A DNA stretch of 64,000 bases from Bradyrhizobium algeriense. Lineage in GTDB: Bacteria > Pseudomonadota > Alphaproteobacteria > Rhizobiales > Xanthobacteraceae. The position numbers and the translations under genes are program-made. How positions within the stretch are numbered: position 1 is the first letter of the stretch; the number at the start of each line of letters is the position of its first letter. This document shows positions 1-9,099 of the stretch, piece after piece. The notes beneath the pieces are model-generated. The model saw only the letters and a list, made by a program, of their open reading frames with translations. It did not search any database and was not told the DNA's origin. The stretch is from positions 558,001 through 622,000 of the forward strand of contig NZ_JAZHRV010000001.1 of NCBI RefSeq assembly GCF_036924595.1, written 5' to 3'.

Positions 1-387
1 GCAGAGTGTCTCGGACGTCTGGCTCTTGGAGAAGACCTCGACGGTGGCAACGCCGATCGACCCCGACATCTTCAGGGTTTTGGCGCGGGCGATAAGCTCG
101 ATGCCGTCGGCAGGGCTGAGGAAGTTGACCTTGATCTCGACGGTGACGCCGATCTTGCCCCTGGGCAGGCTTGACGTGATAGCGATCCCGGCGGCGTGAT
201 CGGCCAGGGCCGTGATGATGCCGCCGTGAAAATGGCCGAAGAACTGCAGGAGGTCGTCGCGGCGCGCCAAAGCGATTTCGGCGTGCCCGGGCTTGATGGC
301 CACGATGCGGAAGCCCGCCGCGCCCATGAAGCCCTTGGCGTTGATCGCCTCCGCGAGCTCAGGCGGATTGAGGTCGCTGCCGCTCAC
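1..387 (-). CDS. PaaI-family hotdog thioesterase (partial, runs off the left edge)
   Basis: Reading the minus strand from a GTG at 387 gives 129 codons open to the window edge, so the C-terminus is missing. The protein has the PaaI/acyl-CoA thioesterase signature around residues 48-66 (FGHFHGGIITALADHAAG): the HGG turn followed by a hydrophobic helix. Family members hydrolyse acyl-CoA thioesters in the cytoplasm. The GTG start overlaps the stop of the upstream P450 (GTGA), so the two genes are translationally coupled in one operon. The context suggests thioester clean-up during fatty-acid or alkane-derived acid metabolism, which is inferred. Family assignment is firm; the substrate cannot be read from the sequence. 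Confidence 0.85.
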   Translation of the reverse strand, partial: MSGSDLNPPELAEAINAKGFMGAAGFRIVAIKPGHAEIALARRDDLLQFFGHFHGGIITALADHAAGIAITSSLPRGKIGVTVEIKVNFLSPADGIELIARAKTLKMSGSIGVATVEVFSKSQTSETLC

Positions 388-1658
388 GCGGGAATGCGGA
401 CCGGCAGCTGCTCAATGCCGCGCACGAAGGAGGAATAGACCCGCTTCGGCTCGCCGACCACTTCGATGCGGTCGAAGCGCTTGAGCATTTCCTGCCACAC
501 GATCTTGAGCTGCAGCTCGGCGAGCCGCATGCCGACGCAGCGGTGAATGCCGAAGCCGAACGACAGATGGGTGCGCGGGCGGGCGCGGTCGATGATGAAC
601 TCGTCGGGACGTTCGATGCCTTCCTCGTCGCGGTTGCCCGAGACGTACCACATCACGACGCGGTCGCCCTTGCTGATCTTCTTGCCGCCGATCTCGGTGT
701 CGACCAGCGCGGTGCGGCGCATATGGGCGAGCGGCGTCTGCCAGCGGATCACTTCCGGCACCATGGAATCGATCAGGGCCGGATTGTCGCGCAGCTTCTG
801 GTATTGATCCGGGTGCTCATTCAGCGCCAGCACCGAGCCGCTCATGGTGTTGCGGGTGGTGTCGTTGCCGCCGACGATCAACAGGATGATGTTGCCCATC
901 AGATTGTCGGGATCCATGTGCCGCGTCGCATCGCTGTGCGCCATCATCGACAGCAAGTCGTTGCGCGGCGGCGCGTTGACGCGCTCGTTCCAGAGCTTTG
1001 AGAAATAGGCGTAGCACTCGTCCATCTCCTGGCGCCGCTGCTCGGGCGATTCCACGACGCCGCTCTTGGGCAGCGCGGTCGAGACGTCGGACCAGCGCGT
1101 CAGCTTGCGCCGCTCCTCCCAGGGGAAATCGAACAACGTCGCCAGCATCTGCGTGGTCAGTTCGATCGAGACGCGCTCGACGAAGTTGAAGGTCTCGTTG
1201 CGCGGCAAATTGTCCAGCACCTTTTGCGAGCGCTCGCGGATCAGTTTTGCCAGCTCATCCAGATGCGTCGGTGTGAACATCGGCGACACCGTCTTGCGCT
1301 GCGCCGAATGCCGCGGCTGATCCATCGCGATGAAGCTCGGATAGTCATAGCCGGGCGGCACGTCGCGGATCGAGATGCCGCCGAGTGTCGAGTCGGAAGA
1401 GAACATGCCGTGGTTGGTATCGACATGCATGATGTCGTTGTACTTGGTGACCGACCAATACGGCTCGATCGGCGAGTTGGTGCAGTAATGCACCGGCTCT
1501 TCCTTGCGCAGCCGCTCGAACCACGGCCACAGCGTGTCGTTCTGGAATAGCCTTGGCGCACCGGGATGAAAATCCCTGAGCGGCGTCGAATAGGCCTCTT
1601 CACGCGCGGCGCGCAGAAGCTCTTTCTTGTCGGCTCTGATGGCGGTCTGGACGTTCAT
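384..1658 (-). CDS. Cytochrome P450, CYP153-like (second copy of a tandem pair)
   Basis: This is a 424-residue soluble P450. It has the I-helix oxygen-activation segment GGNDTTRN, the K-helix ExxR (EVIR) and the haem-binding loop FGFGIHRCVG with the axial Cys near residue 374. The spacing and the text after the Cys (RLAELQLKIVWQEML) resemble CYP153 enzymes, which hydroxylate the terminal carbon of alkanes and fatty acids using a ferredoxin partner. No ferredoxin or ferredoxin reductase lies in the window. I chose the ATG at 1658, because the N-terminus then aligns with the neighbouring paralogue; the frame is open 12 codons further upstream. It lies 39 nt after the paralogue and overlaps the thioesterase. 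The substrate is not certain. Confidence 0.9.
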   Translation of the reverse strand: MNVQTAIRADKKELLRAAREEAYSTPLRDFHPGAPRLFQNDTLWPWFERLRKEEPVHYCTNSPIEPYWSVTKYNDIMHVDTNHGMFSSDSTLGGISIRDVPPGYDYPSFIAMDQPRHSAQRKTVSPMFTPTHLDELAKLIRERSQKVLDNLPRNETFNFVERVSIELTTQMLATLFDFPWEERRKLTRWSDVSTALPKSGVVESPEQRRQEMDECYAYFSKLWNERVNAPPRNDLLSMMAHSDATRHMDPDNLMGNIILLIVGGNDTTRNTMSGSVLALNEHPDQYQKLRDNPALIDSMVPEVIRWQTPLAHMRRTALVDTEIGGKKISKGDRVVMWYVSGNRDEEGIERPDEFIIDRARPRTHLSFGFGIHRCVGMRLAELQLKIVWQEMLKRFDRIEVVGEPKRVYSSFVRGIEQLPVRIPA

Positions 1659-1697
1659 TTTTCGATCATCCCGGGTGATGGGGCCAAGTGCCAAGGT

Positions 1698-2969
1698 TTA
1701 GCCGGCGATCCGGACCGGCAGGGTCTCGTAGCCTTTGACAAAACTCGAATACACCCGCTTGGGTTCGGCGACCACCTCAATATTCTCGAATCGCTTGAGA
1801 ATCTCTTCCCAGATAATCTTTAGTTGTAGCTCGGCCAGCCGGATTCCGACGCAACGGTGGATGCCAAAGCCGAAGGAAACGTGGGTGCGCGGCCGGGCAC
1901 GGTCGATGATGAAGTCATAGGGACGTTCGATCACGTCCTCGTCGCGGTTGCCCGAGACGTACCACATCACGACCTTGTCACCCTTCTTGATCTGTTTGCC
2001 GCGGAACTCGATGTCAGCGAGTGCGGTGCGGCGCATGTGGGCCAGCGGCGTCTGCCAGCGGATCACTTCCGGCACGAAACTGTCGATCAGCTCCGGATTG
2101 TCGCGCAGCTTGCGATACTGGTCCGGATTCTTGTTCAGTGCGTAGATGCTGCCCGACAGCGTGTTGCGGGTGGTGTCGTTGCCGCCGACGATCAGCAGGA
2201 TCAGATTGCCGAGGAAGTTCTTCGGGTCCATGTCGCGCGTAGCATCGCTATGCGCCATCATCGACAGCAGGTCGCTCTTCGGCGGCTGGCTGATACGCTC
2301 CTTCCAGAGGCGGGCGAAATAGGTCGCGCATTCCATCAGTTCGGCCTGGCGTTCTTCCTCTGACGCGACGAGGCCGCCGGGGCCGGGAAGGGTGGTGGCG
2401 ATATCGGACCAGCGCGTCAGCTTGCGGCGGTCTTCCCAGGGGAAGTCGAACAGCACCGCGAGCATCTGCGTGGTGAGCTCGATCGAAACCTGGTCGACCC
2501 AGTCGAACACCTCGTTCTTTGGAAGGTTGTCAAGGCATTCGGCGGAGCGCTTGCGGATGTTGATCGCAAGCTGATCGAGATGGGTCGGCGTGAACATCGG
2601 CGCCACCGTCTTGCGCTGCGCGGAATGGCGCGGCTGGTCCATGGCGATGAAGCTTTCGCGGCGCAGGTCCGGCGCGATGTCGCGGATGGTGATGCCGCCG
2701 AGCGAGGCCGCCGACGAGAACACCGCGTGGTTGGTCTCGATGTCCATGATGTCGTTGTATTTGGTCACCGACCAATACGGCCCGAACATGCTGTCCTTGC
2801 AGTAGTGCACCGGGTCTTCCCGGCGCAGCCGGTCGAAATACGGCCAGAACGAGTCGGTCTTGAACAGCTCCGGATGGCTGACGTCGAAATCACCGAGCGG
2901 AATCGACTGAGCCCGCTCGCGCGCGGCACGCAGATGGGAATCTCCGGCGAGATCGATGGTTCCGTGCAT
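1698..2969 (-). CDS. Cytochrome P450, CYP153-like (first copy of a tandem pair)
   Basis: This 423-residue P450 is closely similar to the next gene over its whole length, so the pair is a local duplication. It carries GGNDTTRN in the I helix, EVIR in the K helix and FGFGIHRCVG with the haem Cys near residue 373. The ATG at 2969 is preceded by a strong ribosome-binding site (AGGGAGGT), which favours it over an in-frame GTG two codons upstream. It is the first gene of the operon P450-P450-thioesterase and is divergent from isovaleryl-CoA dehydrogenase. CYP153 enzymes are terminal alkane or fatty-acid hydroxylases; whether the two copies differ in substrate cannot be told from sequence. Confidence 0.9.
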   Translation of the reverse strand: MHGTIDLAGDSHLRAARERAQSIPLGDFDVSHPELFKTDSFWPYFDRLRREDPVHYCKDSMFGPYWSVTKYNDIMDIETNHAVFSSAASLGGITIRDIAPDLRRESFIAMDQPRHSAQRKTVAPMFTPTHLDQLAINIRKRSAECLDNLPKNEVFDWVDQVSIELTTQMLAVLFDFPWEDRRKLTRWSDIATTLPGPGGLVASEEERQAELMECATYFARLWKERISQPPKSDLLSMMAHSDATRDMDPKNFLGNLILLIVGGNDTTRNTLSGSIYALNKNPDQYRKLRDNPELIDSFVPEVIRWQTPLAHMRRTALADIEFRGKQIKKGDKVVMWYVSGNRDEDVIERPYDFIIDRARPRTHVSFGFGIHRCVGIRLAELQLKIIWEEILKRFENIEVVAEPKRVYSSFVKGYETLPVRIAG

Positions 2970-3180
2970 GAGCACCTCCCTGACTGTTCCCCCGCCGAAG
3001 CATGCCGGAGGGGTGATGTTTTACCCTATTACATCCCGAGCCGTGCGCCGGCGCAAGGACGAGTTGGGTGCATTTGGCCGCATCGACACCGGCCCGGGCG
3101 CGGGCCATTCGCCTCGTGACAAGCGCATTTCCGAAGATTAAGTCTGTTTGAAACAACGTTTAATTCGCCGGGAGGCGACC

Positions 3181-4353
3181 ATGATCCCCAACGCCCATCG
3201 GATGTTCAACTTCGATCTCGGCGAGACCGCGGATGCGATCCGCGAGACGGTACATGCGTTTTCGCAGAACGAAATCGCGCCGCGCGCCGCCGAAATCGAC
3301 CGCAGCAACCAGTTTCCGCGCGACCTCTGGCCCAAAATAGGATCGCTCGGCCTGCATGGGATTACGGTCGAGGAGGAGTATGGCGGCACGGGCTTAGGTT
3401 ATCTCGAGCACTGCATTGCGGTAGAGGAAATGTCGCGGGCGTCAGCCTCGGTCGGCCTGTCGTATGGGGCGCATTCCAACCTCTGCGTCAACCAGATCCG
3501 CCGCAACGGCAGCGAGGCACAGAAGCGCAAATACCTGCCAAAACTGATCTCGGGCGAACACGTCGGCTCGCTGGCGATGTCGGAGCCCGGCGCCGGCTCT
3601 GACGTGGTGTCGATGAAGACCCGCGCCGACAAGAAGGGCGACCGCTTTGTGCTCAACGGCAACAAGATGTGGATCACCAACGGCCCGCAGGCCGATACGC
3701 TGGTGGTCTACGCCAAGACCAATCCCGAGGCCGGCCCGCGCGGCATGACCGCCTTCATCGTCGAAAAGGGCATGAAGGGATTTTCCACCGCGCAAAAGCT
3801 CGACAAGCTTGGCATGCGCGGCTCCGACACCTGCGAACTCGTGTTCGAGGATTGCGAAGTCCCGGAAGAGAACGTGCTCAGCGAGGTCGGCCGCGGCGTC
3901 AACGTGCTGATGTCCGGCCTCGACTACGAGCGCGCGGTGCTGGCGGCGGGGCCGATCGGCATCATGCAGGCCTGCATGGACGTCGTGCTGCCTTACGTGC
4001 ACGAGCGCAAGCAGTTCGGCGAGCCGATCGGCACGTTTCAACTGGTGCAGGGCAAGATCGCCGACATGTACACCACGATGAACGCGTCACGCGCCTATGT
4101 GTACGCGGTGGCAAAGGCCTGCGACCGCAGCGAGACCACGCGCGAGGACGCGGCCGGCGCGATTCTGTACGCGGCGGAAAAAGCCACCCAATGCGCGCTC
4201 GACGCCATCCAGCTGCTCGGCGGCAACGGCTATATCAACGACTATCCGACAGGCCGGCTGCTGCGCGACGCCAAACTCTACGAGATCGGCGCCGGCACCA
4301 GCGAAATCCGCCGCATGCTGATCGGGCGGGAATTGTTCGAGAAAACGGCGTAG
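3181..4353 (+). CDS. ivd: Isovaleryl-CoA dehydrogenase
   Basis: This 390-residue flavoprotein of the acyl-CoA dehydrogenase family catalyses isovaleryl-CoA to 3-methylcrotonyl-CoA in leucine breakdown, passing electrons to ETF. The FAD/substrate segment [11 protein letters not shown] is at about 131-141, WITNG at 164, and the C-terminal QLLGGNGY and GAGTSEIRR segments are present. The acidic residue in [14 protein letters not shown] (E250) sits where isovaleryl-CoA dehydrogenases keep their catalytic base, unlike medium- and short-chain enzymes, where it is near the C-terminus. The ATG at 3181 follows GGGAGG and is preferred over an upstream in-frame start. The usual partners (methylcrotonyl-CoA carboxylase, HMG-CoA lyase) are not in the following genes. 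A palindrome directly after the stop may act as terminator. Confidence 0.88.
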   Translation: MIPNAHRMFNFDLGETADAIRETVHAFSQNEIAPRAAEIDRSNQFPRDLWPKIGSLGLHGITVEEEYGGTGLGYLEHCIAVEEMSRASASVGLSYGAHSNLCVNQIRRNGSEAQKRKYLPKLISGEHVGSLAMSEPGAGSDVVSMKTRADKKGDRFVLNGNKMWITNGPQADTLVVYAKTNPEAGPRGMTAFIVEKGMKGFSTAQKLDKLGMRGSDTCELVFEDCEVPEENVLSEVGRGVNVLMSGLDYERAVLAAGPIGIMQACMDVVLPYVHERKQFGEPIGTFQLVQGKIADMYTTMNASRAYVYAVAKACDRSETTREDAAGAILYAAEKATQCALDAIQLLGGNGYINDYPTGRLLRDAKLYEIGAGTSEIRRMLIGRELFEKTA

Positions 4354-4424
4354 AGCACCGGTTCTGGTTGAATCAGAACCGGAGCTCTCGATTCCTGATT
4401 ATCCAATTCGTTCGAAAACGCTCC
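4354..4424. repeat. Dispersed palindromic repeat, family D (short copy)
   Basis: A hairpin (ACCGGTTCTG / CAGAACCGG) starts at the ivd stop codon and is followed by a degenerate copy of the tail TTCG-AAAACGCT. The same arrangement occurs at 41643-41737 and 45464-45564. The hairpin probably also ends ivd transcription, although there is no clear T-run. Confidence 0.6.
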
Positions 4425-4499
4425 ACGTGTGGGACCTGGGTCACACATCCGCCGACAAATTTGTGGTCTGATCCGGCACCCTCGCGCCGGAGTTGAACC

Positions 4500-5657
4500 A
4501 TGAACGAGATGAGCTGGCCCCCGCAGGTGCCGCCACCGCCGCCTTCACCGGTGCCGCCGCCGATGCCGGTGGCGTTTTCCGGCAAACGCGGCGAGTTCTT
4601 CGATCTGGCCAAGCGCGGTGCGGCGTTGGAGCTCGTCACTCTCGGCTTCTATCGGTTCTGGCTTCTCACCGACATCCGCCGCCATCTCTGGTCCAACACG
4701 CTGGTCGATGGCGATGCCGCCGAATATACCGGCCGCGGCAAGGAGCTGCTGATCGGATTCCTGGTCGCGCTCGCGATCCTGGTGCCGATCTATCTCGGTT
4801 ATTTTCTCATCGGCCTTGAGGCCGAGCATTATCAGGCGTTCGCCAGCATTCCGCTGATCGCCTTCTTCTATCTGTTCGGGCAGTTTGCGATCTACCGCGC
4901 GCGGCGCTACCGCCTGACGCGAACGGTATGGCGCGGCGTGCGCTTCTGGATGACCGGCTCGGGCTGGCTCTATGCCTTGCAGGCCTCGCTGTGGGGCCTG
5001 CTGATGATCCTCACGCTCGGGCTGATCCTGCCATGGCGGGCAGCGGCACTCGAACGCTACAAGATGCGCCATTCCCATTACGGCGACCTGCAGGGCAGTT
5101 TTGAGGGGCGCGGCTGGGAGTTCTTCAAGCGCGGCTGGTGGCTGTGGCTGCTCACCCCGATCGCACTCTATATCAGCCCGATCGCCCCCTTTGTTTACGC
5201 AGGCTACAAGGCCATCGAATGGCGCTGGTGGCTGTCCGGCATCCGGTTCGGCGGCGTGCATGTGGAATCGTCGCTGCCGAAGAGCGCATTGATCGGGCTG
5301 TACTGGAAAGTGATCGGCTGGATGGCCCTGCTCGGGCTTGTCTTCGCAGTCTATCTGGCCCTGTGCGCGGTGCTGGTCGCCAGCATGAGCGGCGCGGGAT
5401 TGATGGAGTTTTTCAAGACGCCGGAATCGATGAGGAGCATTCCGCTGCTGGTGCTGGCTGGTCTGGGCTATCTGGTATTCGCGATGGCGCTCAATGTGGT
5501 GATGCGGGTCTATCTGACGCGTGATCTCTGGGTGACCGTGTTGGGTTCGGTCAATATCAGCGGTATCGAGGCTGCCGCCAATGTTGCGGCGCGGGGCGAT
5601 CTGGCCAACGCGCTCGGCGAAGGGTTTGCCGACGGTCTCGATGTCGGCGGATTCTAA
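4500..5657 (+). CDS. DUF898 (YjgN-like) multi-pass membrane protein
   Basis: This 385-residue integral membrane protein has a proline-rich cytoplasmic N-terminus (residues 8-23). Two similar halves follow, each with aromatic-rich segments (TLGFYRFWLLTDIRRHLW; IAPFVYAGYKAIEWRWW) and long hydrophobic helices. This is the DUF898/YjgN pattern of Trp-, Tyr- and Arg-rich motifs at the membrane face. The function of the family is unknown. GGAG lies about 8 nt before the ATG. The gene is followed after about a dozen bases by an M48 metalloprotease, and these two families are often adjacent, so they probably form one operon acting on or in the membrane. The family call is good; no substrate can be offered. 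Confidence 0.85.
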   Translation: MNEMSWPPQVPPPPPSPVPPPMPVAFSGKRGEFFDLAKRGAALELVTLGFYRFWLLTDIRRHLWSNTLVDGDAAEYTGRGKELLIGFLVALAILVPIYLGYFLIGLEAEHYQAFASIPLIAFFYLFGQFAIYRARRYRLTRTVWRGVRFWMTGSGWLYALQASLWGLLMILTLGLILPWRAAALERYKMRHSHYGDLQGSFEGRGWEFFKRGWWLWLLTPIALYISPIAPFVYAGYKAIEWRWWLSGIRFGGVHVESSLPKSALIGLYWKVIGWMALLGLVFAVYLALCAVLVASMSGAGLMEFFKTPESMRSIPLLVLAGLGYLVFAMALNVVMRVYLTRDLWVTVLGSVNISGIEAAANVAARGDLANALGEGFADGLDVGGF

Positions 5658-5669
5658 CCGTAAGGCGTG

Positions 5670-6803
5670 ATGACCATGGATAGCGACGCGCCGGAGATTT
5701 CGAAGCCTCCCAATGCGGCGACCTATTTCGACGGAGCGTCGAGCCGGCGCCGCGCGGTTGCGCTGCATTTCTCCGACCGGCTCGAAATCAGCGAACACGA
5801 ACAAACGCTGGCGGCATGGGACTATGCCGACATCCGCCGCGCCGACAGCCCCTCGGGCATGCTGCGCCTCGGCTGCCTGAGCGCGCCTGCGCTGGCGCGG
5901 CTGGAGGTTCGCGACAACGCGCTTGCGGCCGAGCTGGTCTCACGCTGCGCCAAACTGGATGAAAACACGCCCGGCCGCCGCGGCGTGGCCATCATTGTCG
6001 GCTGGTCGCTCGCGGCCGCGGCTTCGATCGTGGCCGTGGTGCTGTTCGGACTTCCGCTGATCGCCGATCGTCTCACGCCGCTGGTGCCCGAAGCGTTCGA
6101 ACGGCGGCTCGGCGAGGTCGCCGACAGCCAGATCAAGACGATGTTCAATGCCAAGGTTTGCGACAATGCCGCCGGGCAGAAGGCTTTCGTCAAGCTCGTC
6201 ACTTCAATTCGCGAATCCGCCGGCTTCGACACCTCGGTGCAGGCGGGCGTGCTGTCGAGCCCGATTCCCAATGCGTTCGCGCTGCCGGGCGGCAAGGTCT
6301 ATCTGTTCGATGGATTGCTGGCGAAGGCCGACAACGCCGACGAAATCGCGGGCGTGCTGGCCCATGAACTCGGCCATCTCAAGCATCGCGACAGCATGCG
6401 TGGACTGATCCGCGACGGCAGCACCTCGTTCCTGATCGGACTGCTGTTCGGCGACATCACCGGCTCCAGCGCGCTGATCTTCGGCTCGCGCACGCTAGTG
6501 ACGTCGTCGCATTCGCGGGAGGCTGAGACCAATGCCGACGATTTTGCCATCGACGTCATGCACCGGCTGGGACGGCCGGCGAAGCCGACCGGGGAATTGC
6601 TGCTTCGGGTCACCGGAAAGGGGAGCAAGGGCCTCTCCATCATCTCCACCCATCCCCTGAGCGAAGACCGGCTGGCGCGGATGGGCCGGGAAGACCGGCA
6701 GGCCAGCGGGCCGCCGCTGCTGACATCAGAGGAATGGCGATCGCTGAAATCGATCTGCGATGGCAAGTCTGACCCGGCCAAATCTGACCCGGCCAAAATC
6801 TGA
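5670..6803 (+). CDS. M48-family membrane-anchored zinc metalloprotease
   Basis: This is a 377-residue protein. The cytoplasmic N-terminal part is about 105 residues with a beta-rich start, followed by one membrane segment (about 104-128) and a peptidase domain. The zinc motif HELGH is at 232-236, and a downstream E in SREAETNADDFA supplies the third ligand and the usual xxxAD motif. This is the HtpX/Oma1-like M48 class, which degrades membrane or periplasmic proteins. The ATG at 5670 is used here; a GTG directly before it is possible. It is linked to the upstream DUF898 gene. A short direct repeat (SDPAKSDPAK) ends the protein, a small duplication at the 3' end. The physiological substrate is unknown. 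Confidence 0.88.
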   Translation: MTMDSDAPEISKPPNAATYFDGASSRRRAVALHFSDRLEISEHEQTLAAWDYADIRRADSPSGMLRLGCLSAPALARLEVRDNALAAELVSRCAKLDENTPGRRGVAIIVGWSLAAAASIVAVVLFGLPLIADRLTPLVPEAFERRLGEVADSQIKTMFNAKVCDNAAGQKAFVKLVTSIRESAGFDTSVQAGVLSSPIPNAFALPGGKVYLFDGLLAKADNADEIAGVLAHELGHLKHRDSMRGLIRDGSTSFLIGLLFGDITGSSALIFGSRTLVTSSHSREAETNADDFAIDVMHRLGRPAKPTGELLLRVTGKGSKGLSIISTHPLSEDRLARMGREDRQASGPPLLTSEEWRSLKSICDGKSDPAKSDPAKI

Positions 6804-6814
6804 GCCGATCCGGG

Positions 6815-7813
6815 CTACCTCCGGGCGCTTTTCCGCGATCTTGCCGCGTCGATCGGCGCAGGCGCCGCGCCGCCCGGCTTCAGGTCCCATACCGCCTGCA
6901 TGGCCGCGAAGGCCTGCGCGATCATCGGCTCGTGACGCCGCGACGTCAGGCAGGCGAAGCTGAGGTCGCAGGTCAGCGCCACCTTGTCGGCAATCACAAA
7001 ATTCCGGGTGCGCGTGATGCGGTCGAGCACGCAGTCGCGGGCGAGGCTGAGGCCGTTGCCGGCTTCGACGAACTCGATCATGGCGTCTTCGTGTTCGGCG
7101 AAGGCGACGCGTTTCGGCAATGACCCCAGTGGCCGGAAGACGTCATCGATCAGCCTGCGATGCGCCGAGGCATGCGGCGTCGTAATCCAGGGCAGGTCGA
7201 TGAGGCCGGCCCAACCCTTTCCCAGCACCTTGTCGCTCCATTGGCGAGGAGCGATCACGCGGTAGTCGTAGCGCGTCAGTGCGGTGAGCCAGAACTTGCC
7301 ATCGTCGATGGTGCGTTCGGGCAGTATCCCCGATGCAAGGCATTCGGGGGGCGTGGCATCGATATAGTATCCGACGTCGAGTTCCCCCTTGCCGATCTGC
7401 GTCAGCACGTCGTCGCTCAGGCCGTAGCGGAGGAAGACTTCGGTCTTCTTTGAGGAAGTGGCGAGGCTTCGCACGAACGGACCCAGCCGGATCGACTCCG
7501 GATCCAGGATCGTGCCGACGCGCAGCGTTGTCCGCAGCGATTCTCGCAACGAATCTGCCGCCGTCCTGAACTCCGCCGAGGCCGATACCGTCCGGTGCGC
7601 CAGCGGCAGCAAGGCGGCGCCCGCTTCGGTCAGCGTAAAGCCGCCCGGCGTACGGTTGAAAAGCAGCAAGCCGGTGCTTTCCTCTAGCCCCTTCAATTGC
7701 AGGCTGACGGCGGGCTGGGTCAGATGCAGTAAGGTGGCCGCGCGAGAAACCGTGCCCTCGCGGGCCACGGTGATGAAGCAGCGCAGGGCCTGGATACGTG
7801 GCAGGTCGTTCAT
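6815..7813 (-). CDS. LysR-family transcriptional regulator
   Basis: This 332-residue protein has an N-terminal winged helix-turn-helix at about residues 7-66 (GTVSRAATLLHLTQPAVSLQLKGLE), a linker helix and a periplasmic-binding-like effector domain from about 95 to 305. The last 30 residues are basic and low in complexity. It is convergent with the M48 protease gene. No divergent gene starts close upstream, so its target is not evident from position, which is unusual for this family. An interrupted inverted repeat just before the start could be its autoregulatory site. Confidence 0.92.
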   Translation of the reverse strand: MNDLPRIQALRCFITVAREGTVSRAATLLHLTQPAVSLQLKGLEESTGLLLFNRTPGGFTLTEAGAALLPLAHRTVSASAEFRTAADSLRESLRTTLRVGTILDPESIRLGPFVRSLATSSKKTEVFLRYGLSDDVLTQIGKGELDVGYYIDATPPECLASGILPERTIDDGKFWLTALTRYDYRVIAPRQWSDKVLGKGWAGLIDLPWITTPHASAHRRLIDDVFRPLGSLPKRVAFAEHEDAMIEFVEAGNGLSLARDCVLDRITRTRNFVIADKVALTCDLSFACLTSRRHEPMIAQAFAAMQAVWDLKPGGAAPAPIDAARSRKSARR

Positions 7814-7823
7814 TTGAAAGACT

Positions 7824-7849
7824 TATAGGAAGCGCCCATAAATCCTATT
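7824..7849. promoter_or_regulatory. Inverted repeat in front of the LysR gene (candidate operator)
   Basis: ATAGGA (7825-7830) and TCCTAT (7843-7848) are perfect arms separated by 12 bases, 11 bases upstream of the LysR start codon. The arrangement suits autoregulation by a LysR dimer. No experimental support is available. Confidence 0.4.
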
Positions 7850-8202
7850 AGACAGGATTTGCTCCCGGAAGTCACAATGTTTTGCAAATAAAACTTTGCG
7901 TTGTTGTTGGGAAAAGGTGGATAGCGAGGGGCGCCGGACCTTCAGCTGTCACGCAAGGGGCGCTCGCGGAGGGCGGCGAAGGATGTCGCCAAGGCTGTCC
8001 CTGGTTTTATTCCGACAGGAAATTCTCCGCCGTCATTGCGAGCCAACGGGTCGCGCGAATGCGGGCCCGATGACAGGCTCCGCGAAGCAATCCATCTGTC
8101 CGCGTACGCTGAAACATGGATTGCTTCGCTTCGCTCGCAATGACGGGGAGAGAGCGGTGGATGGCCCGAGGCCGCGTAGCAGCCGTCGCGGCGGCCCGCC
8201 AC
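7850..8202. other. Gene-free stretch between LysR and DUF2927 genes
   Basis: Apart from the palindromic repeat at 8031-8146 I see no coding sequence, RNA or terminator here. Short frames crossing it are formed by the repeat. Confidence 0.5.
8031..8146. repeat. Dispersed palindromic repeat, family A
   Basis: The ends CGTCATTGCGAGC and GCTCGCAATGACG are exact inverted copies. Inside are GAAGCAATCCA and TGGATTGCTTCG, also inverted. Further members are at 11525-11582 and 53414-53524. It looks like a REP/BIME-type element and not an insertion sequence, since it has no reading frame. Confidence 0.85.
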
Positions 8203-9012
8203 TTACGGCAGGTTGTTGACCTTGCGCACCCAGGCACGCACGTCGGCCAGCACGTCCGGCAGCACCGCCTTGACCTCCTGCACGGTCATGCCGGGCTTGA
8301 TCCTGGGATCATAGAGAAGGTTGAGGAGATACTGGTCGTAGACGTCGAAATAGCCCATCGACACATTGTCGTTGAACATGGTCCAGGGCACGCTCGCGGT
8401 ATCGTTGATCGGTCCCAGCGATTGCAGCAATTCCTCATAGGCGCAGTCGAAGAAGACGAAGTCGCCATTGTCGACGGTGAGGATCACGTCGGAATGCTCG
8501 ATTTCGAACTTCTCGTTCTTGCGAAAGCCCGACAGGCATTGCGGGTCGAGCGAGGAGCGAATCTCTTTCGCGCGTTCGTTGCCGTAGAAGGTCGCGATGG
8601 TGCGGCCGAGATCGCGGTCGCGCACCAGCTTGACCTGCACATTGGCGTCTTCGAGGCTGCCGGCCATGGCGATGTCGAGATGCTGAACGCGCGCGGCGAT
8701 GTCGCCCACGATTTTTGCGAGCTGCGCCTTGCGGTCGGTCCGGGTGCCGTCGGCAAACACCCGCACCGGCCCGTCATATTTGCGGATGCGGTCGACGCGG
8801 CCGGCGAGATGGTATTCGGCGCCGAACGCGATCTTGAGAAAGCCTTCGACGATCTCGTTGTCGGTGAAGATCTTTTTCTCGGTGCGCTGGCGCTGCGCGA
8901 TGGCCGGTATGTCCGCGAAGGCCGCGCACGGCGTCAGGATTTCGCCGAGCGCTGCGGCGCTCAGGGCCGCCGCGAGCGTCCATCGGTACAGGAATCGGCG
9001 GGGCGTGCGCAT
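8203..9012 (-). CDS. DUF2927 secreted protein
   Basis: This 269-residue protein has an N-terminal signal segment (basic start, hydrophobic core about 11-32). The DUF2927 core follows at about 45-255: a Cys-containing segment FFDCAYEELLQSLGPIND, then FND and the D..LL.LLYDPR.KPGM ending. The two cysteines (about 169 and 201) could form a disulfide in the periplasm. The family has no established function. The gene stands alone between a repeat and the L,D-transpeptidase gene, which is on the same strand 87 nt upstream, so joint transcription is possible. Family recognition rests on recalled motif order. Confidence 0.75.
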   Translation of the reverse strand: MRTPRRFLYRWTLAAALSAAALGEILTPCAAFADIPAIAQRQRTEKKIFTDNEIVEGFLKIAFGAEYHLAGRVDRIRKYDGPVRVFADGTRTDRKAQLAKIVGDIAARVQHLDIAMAGSLEDANVQVKLVRDRDLGRTIATFYGNERAKEIRSSLDPQCLSGFRKNEKFEIEHSDVILTVDNGDFVFFDCAYEELLQSLGPINDTASVPWTMFNDNVSMGYFDVYDQYLLNLLYDPRIKPGMTVQEVKAVLPDVLADVRAWVRKVNNLP

Positions 9013-9099
9013 TCAAATGACGCTGCAGCAATCGGCGCGCGCGTGCAAGGCTTGAAAGCCTCGATCACGCGCTTGCGTGCATGGTCACGCCGGTTCGGC

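Noticed and set aside
7942..8237. Short minus-strand frames in the family A repeat that look like recurrent small proteins
   Set aside because: Peptides such as HCERSEAIH derive from the repeat itself and recur wherever it does.
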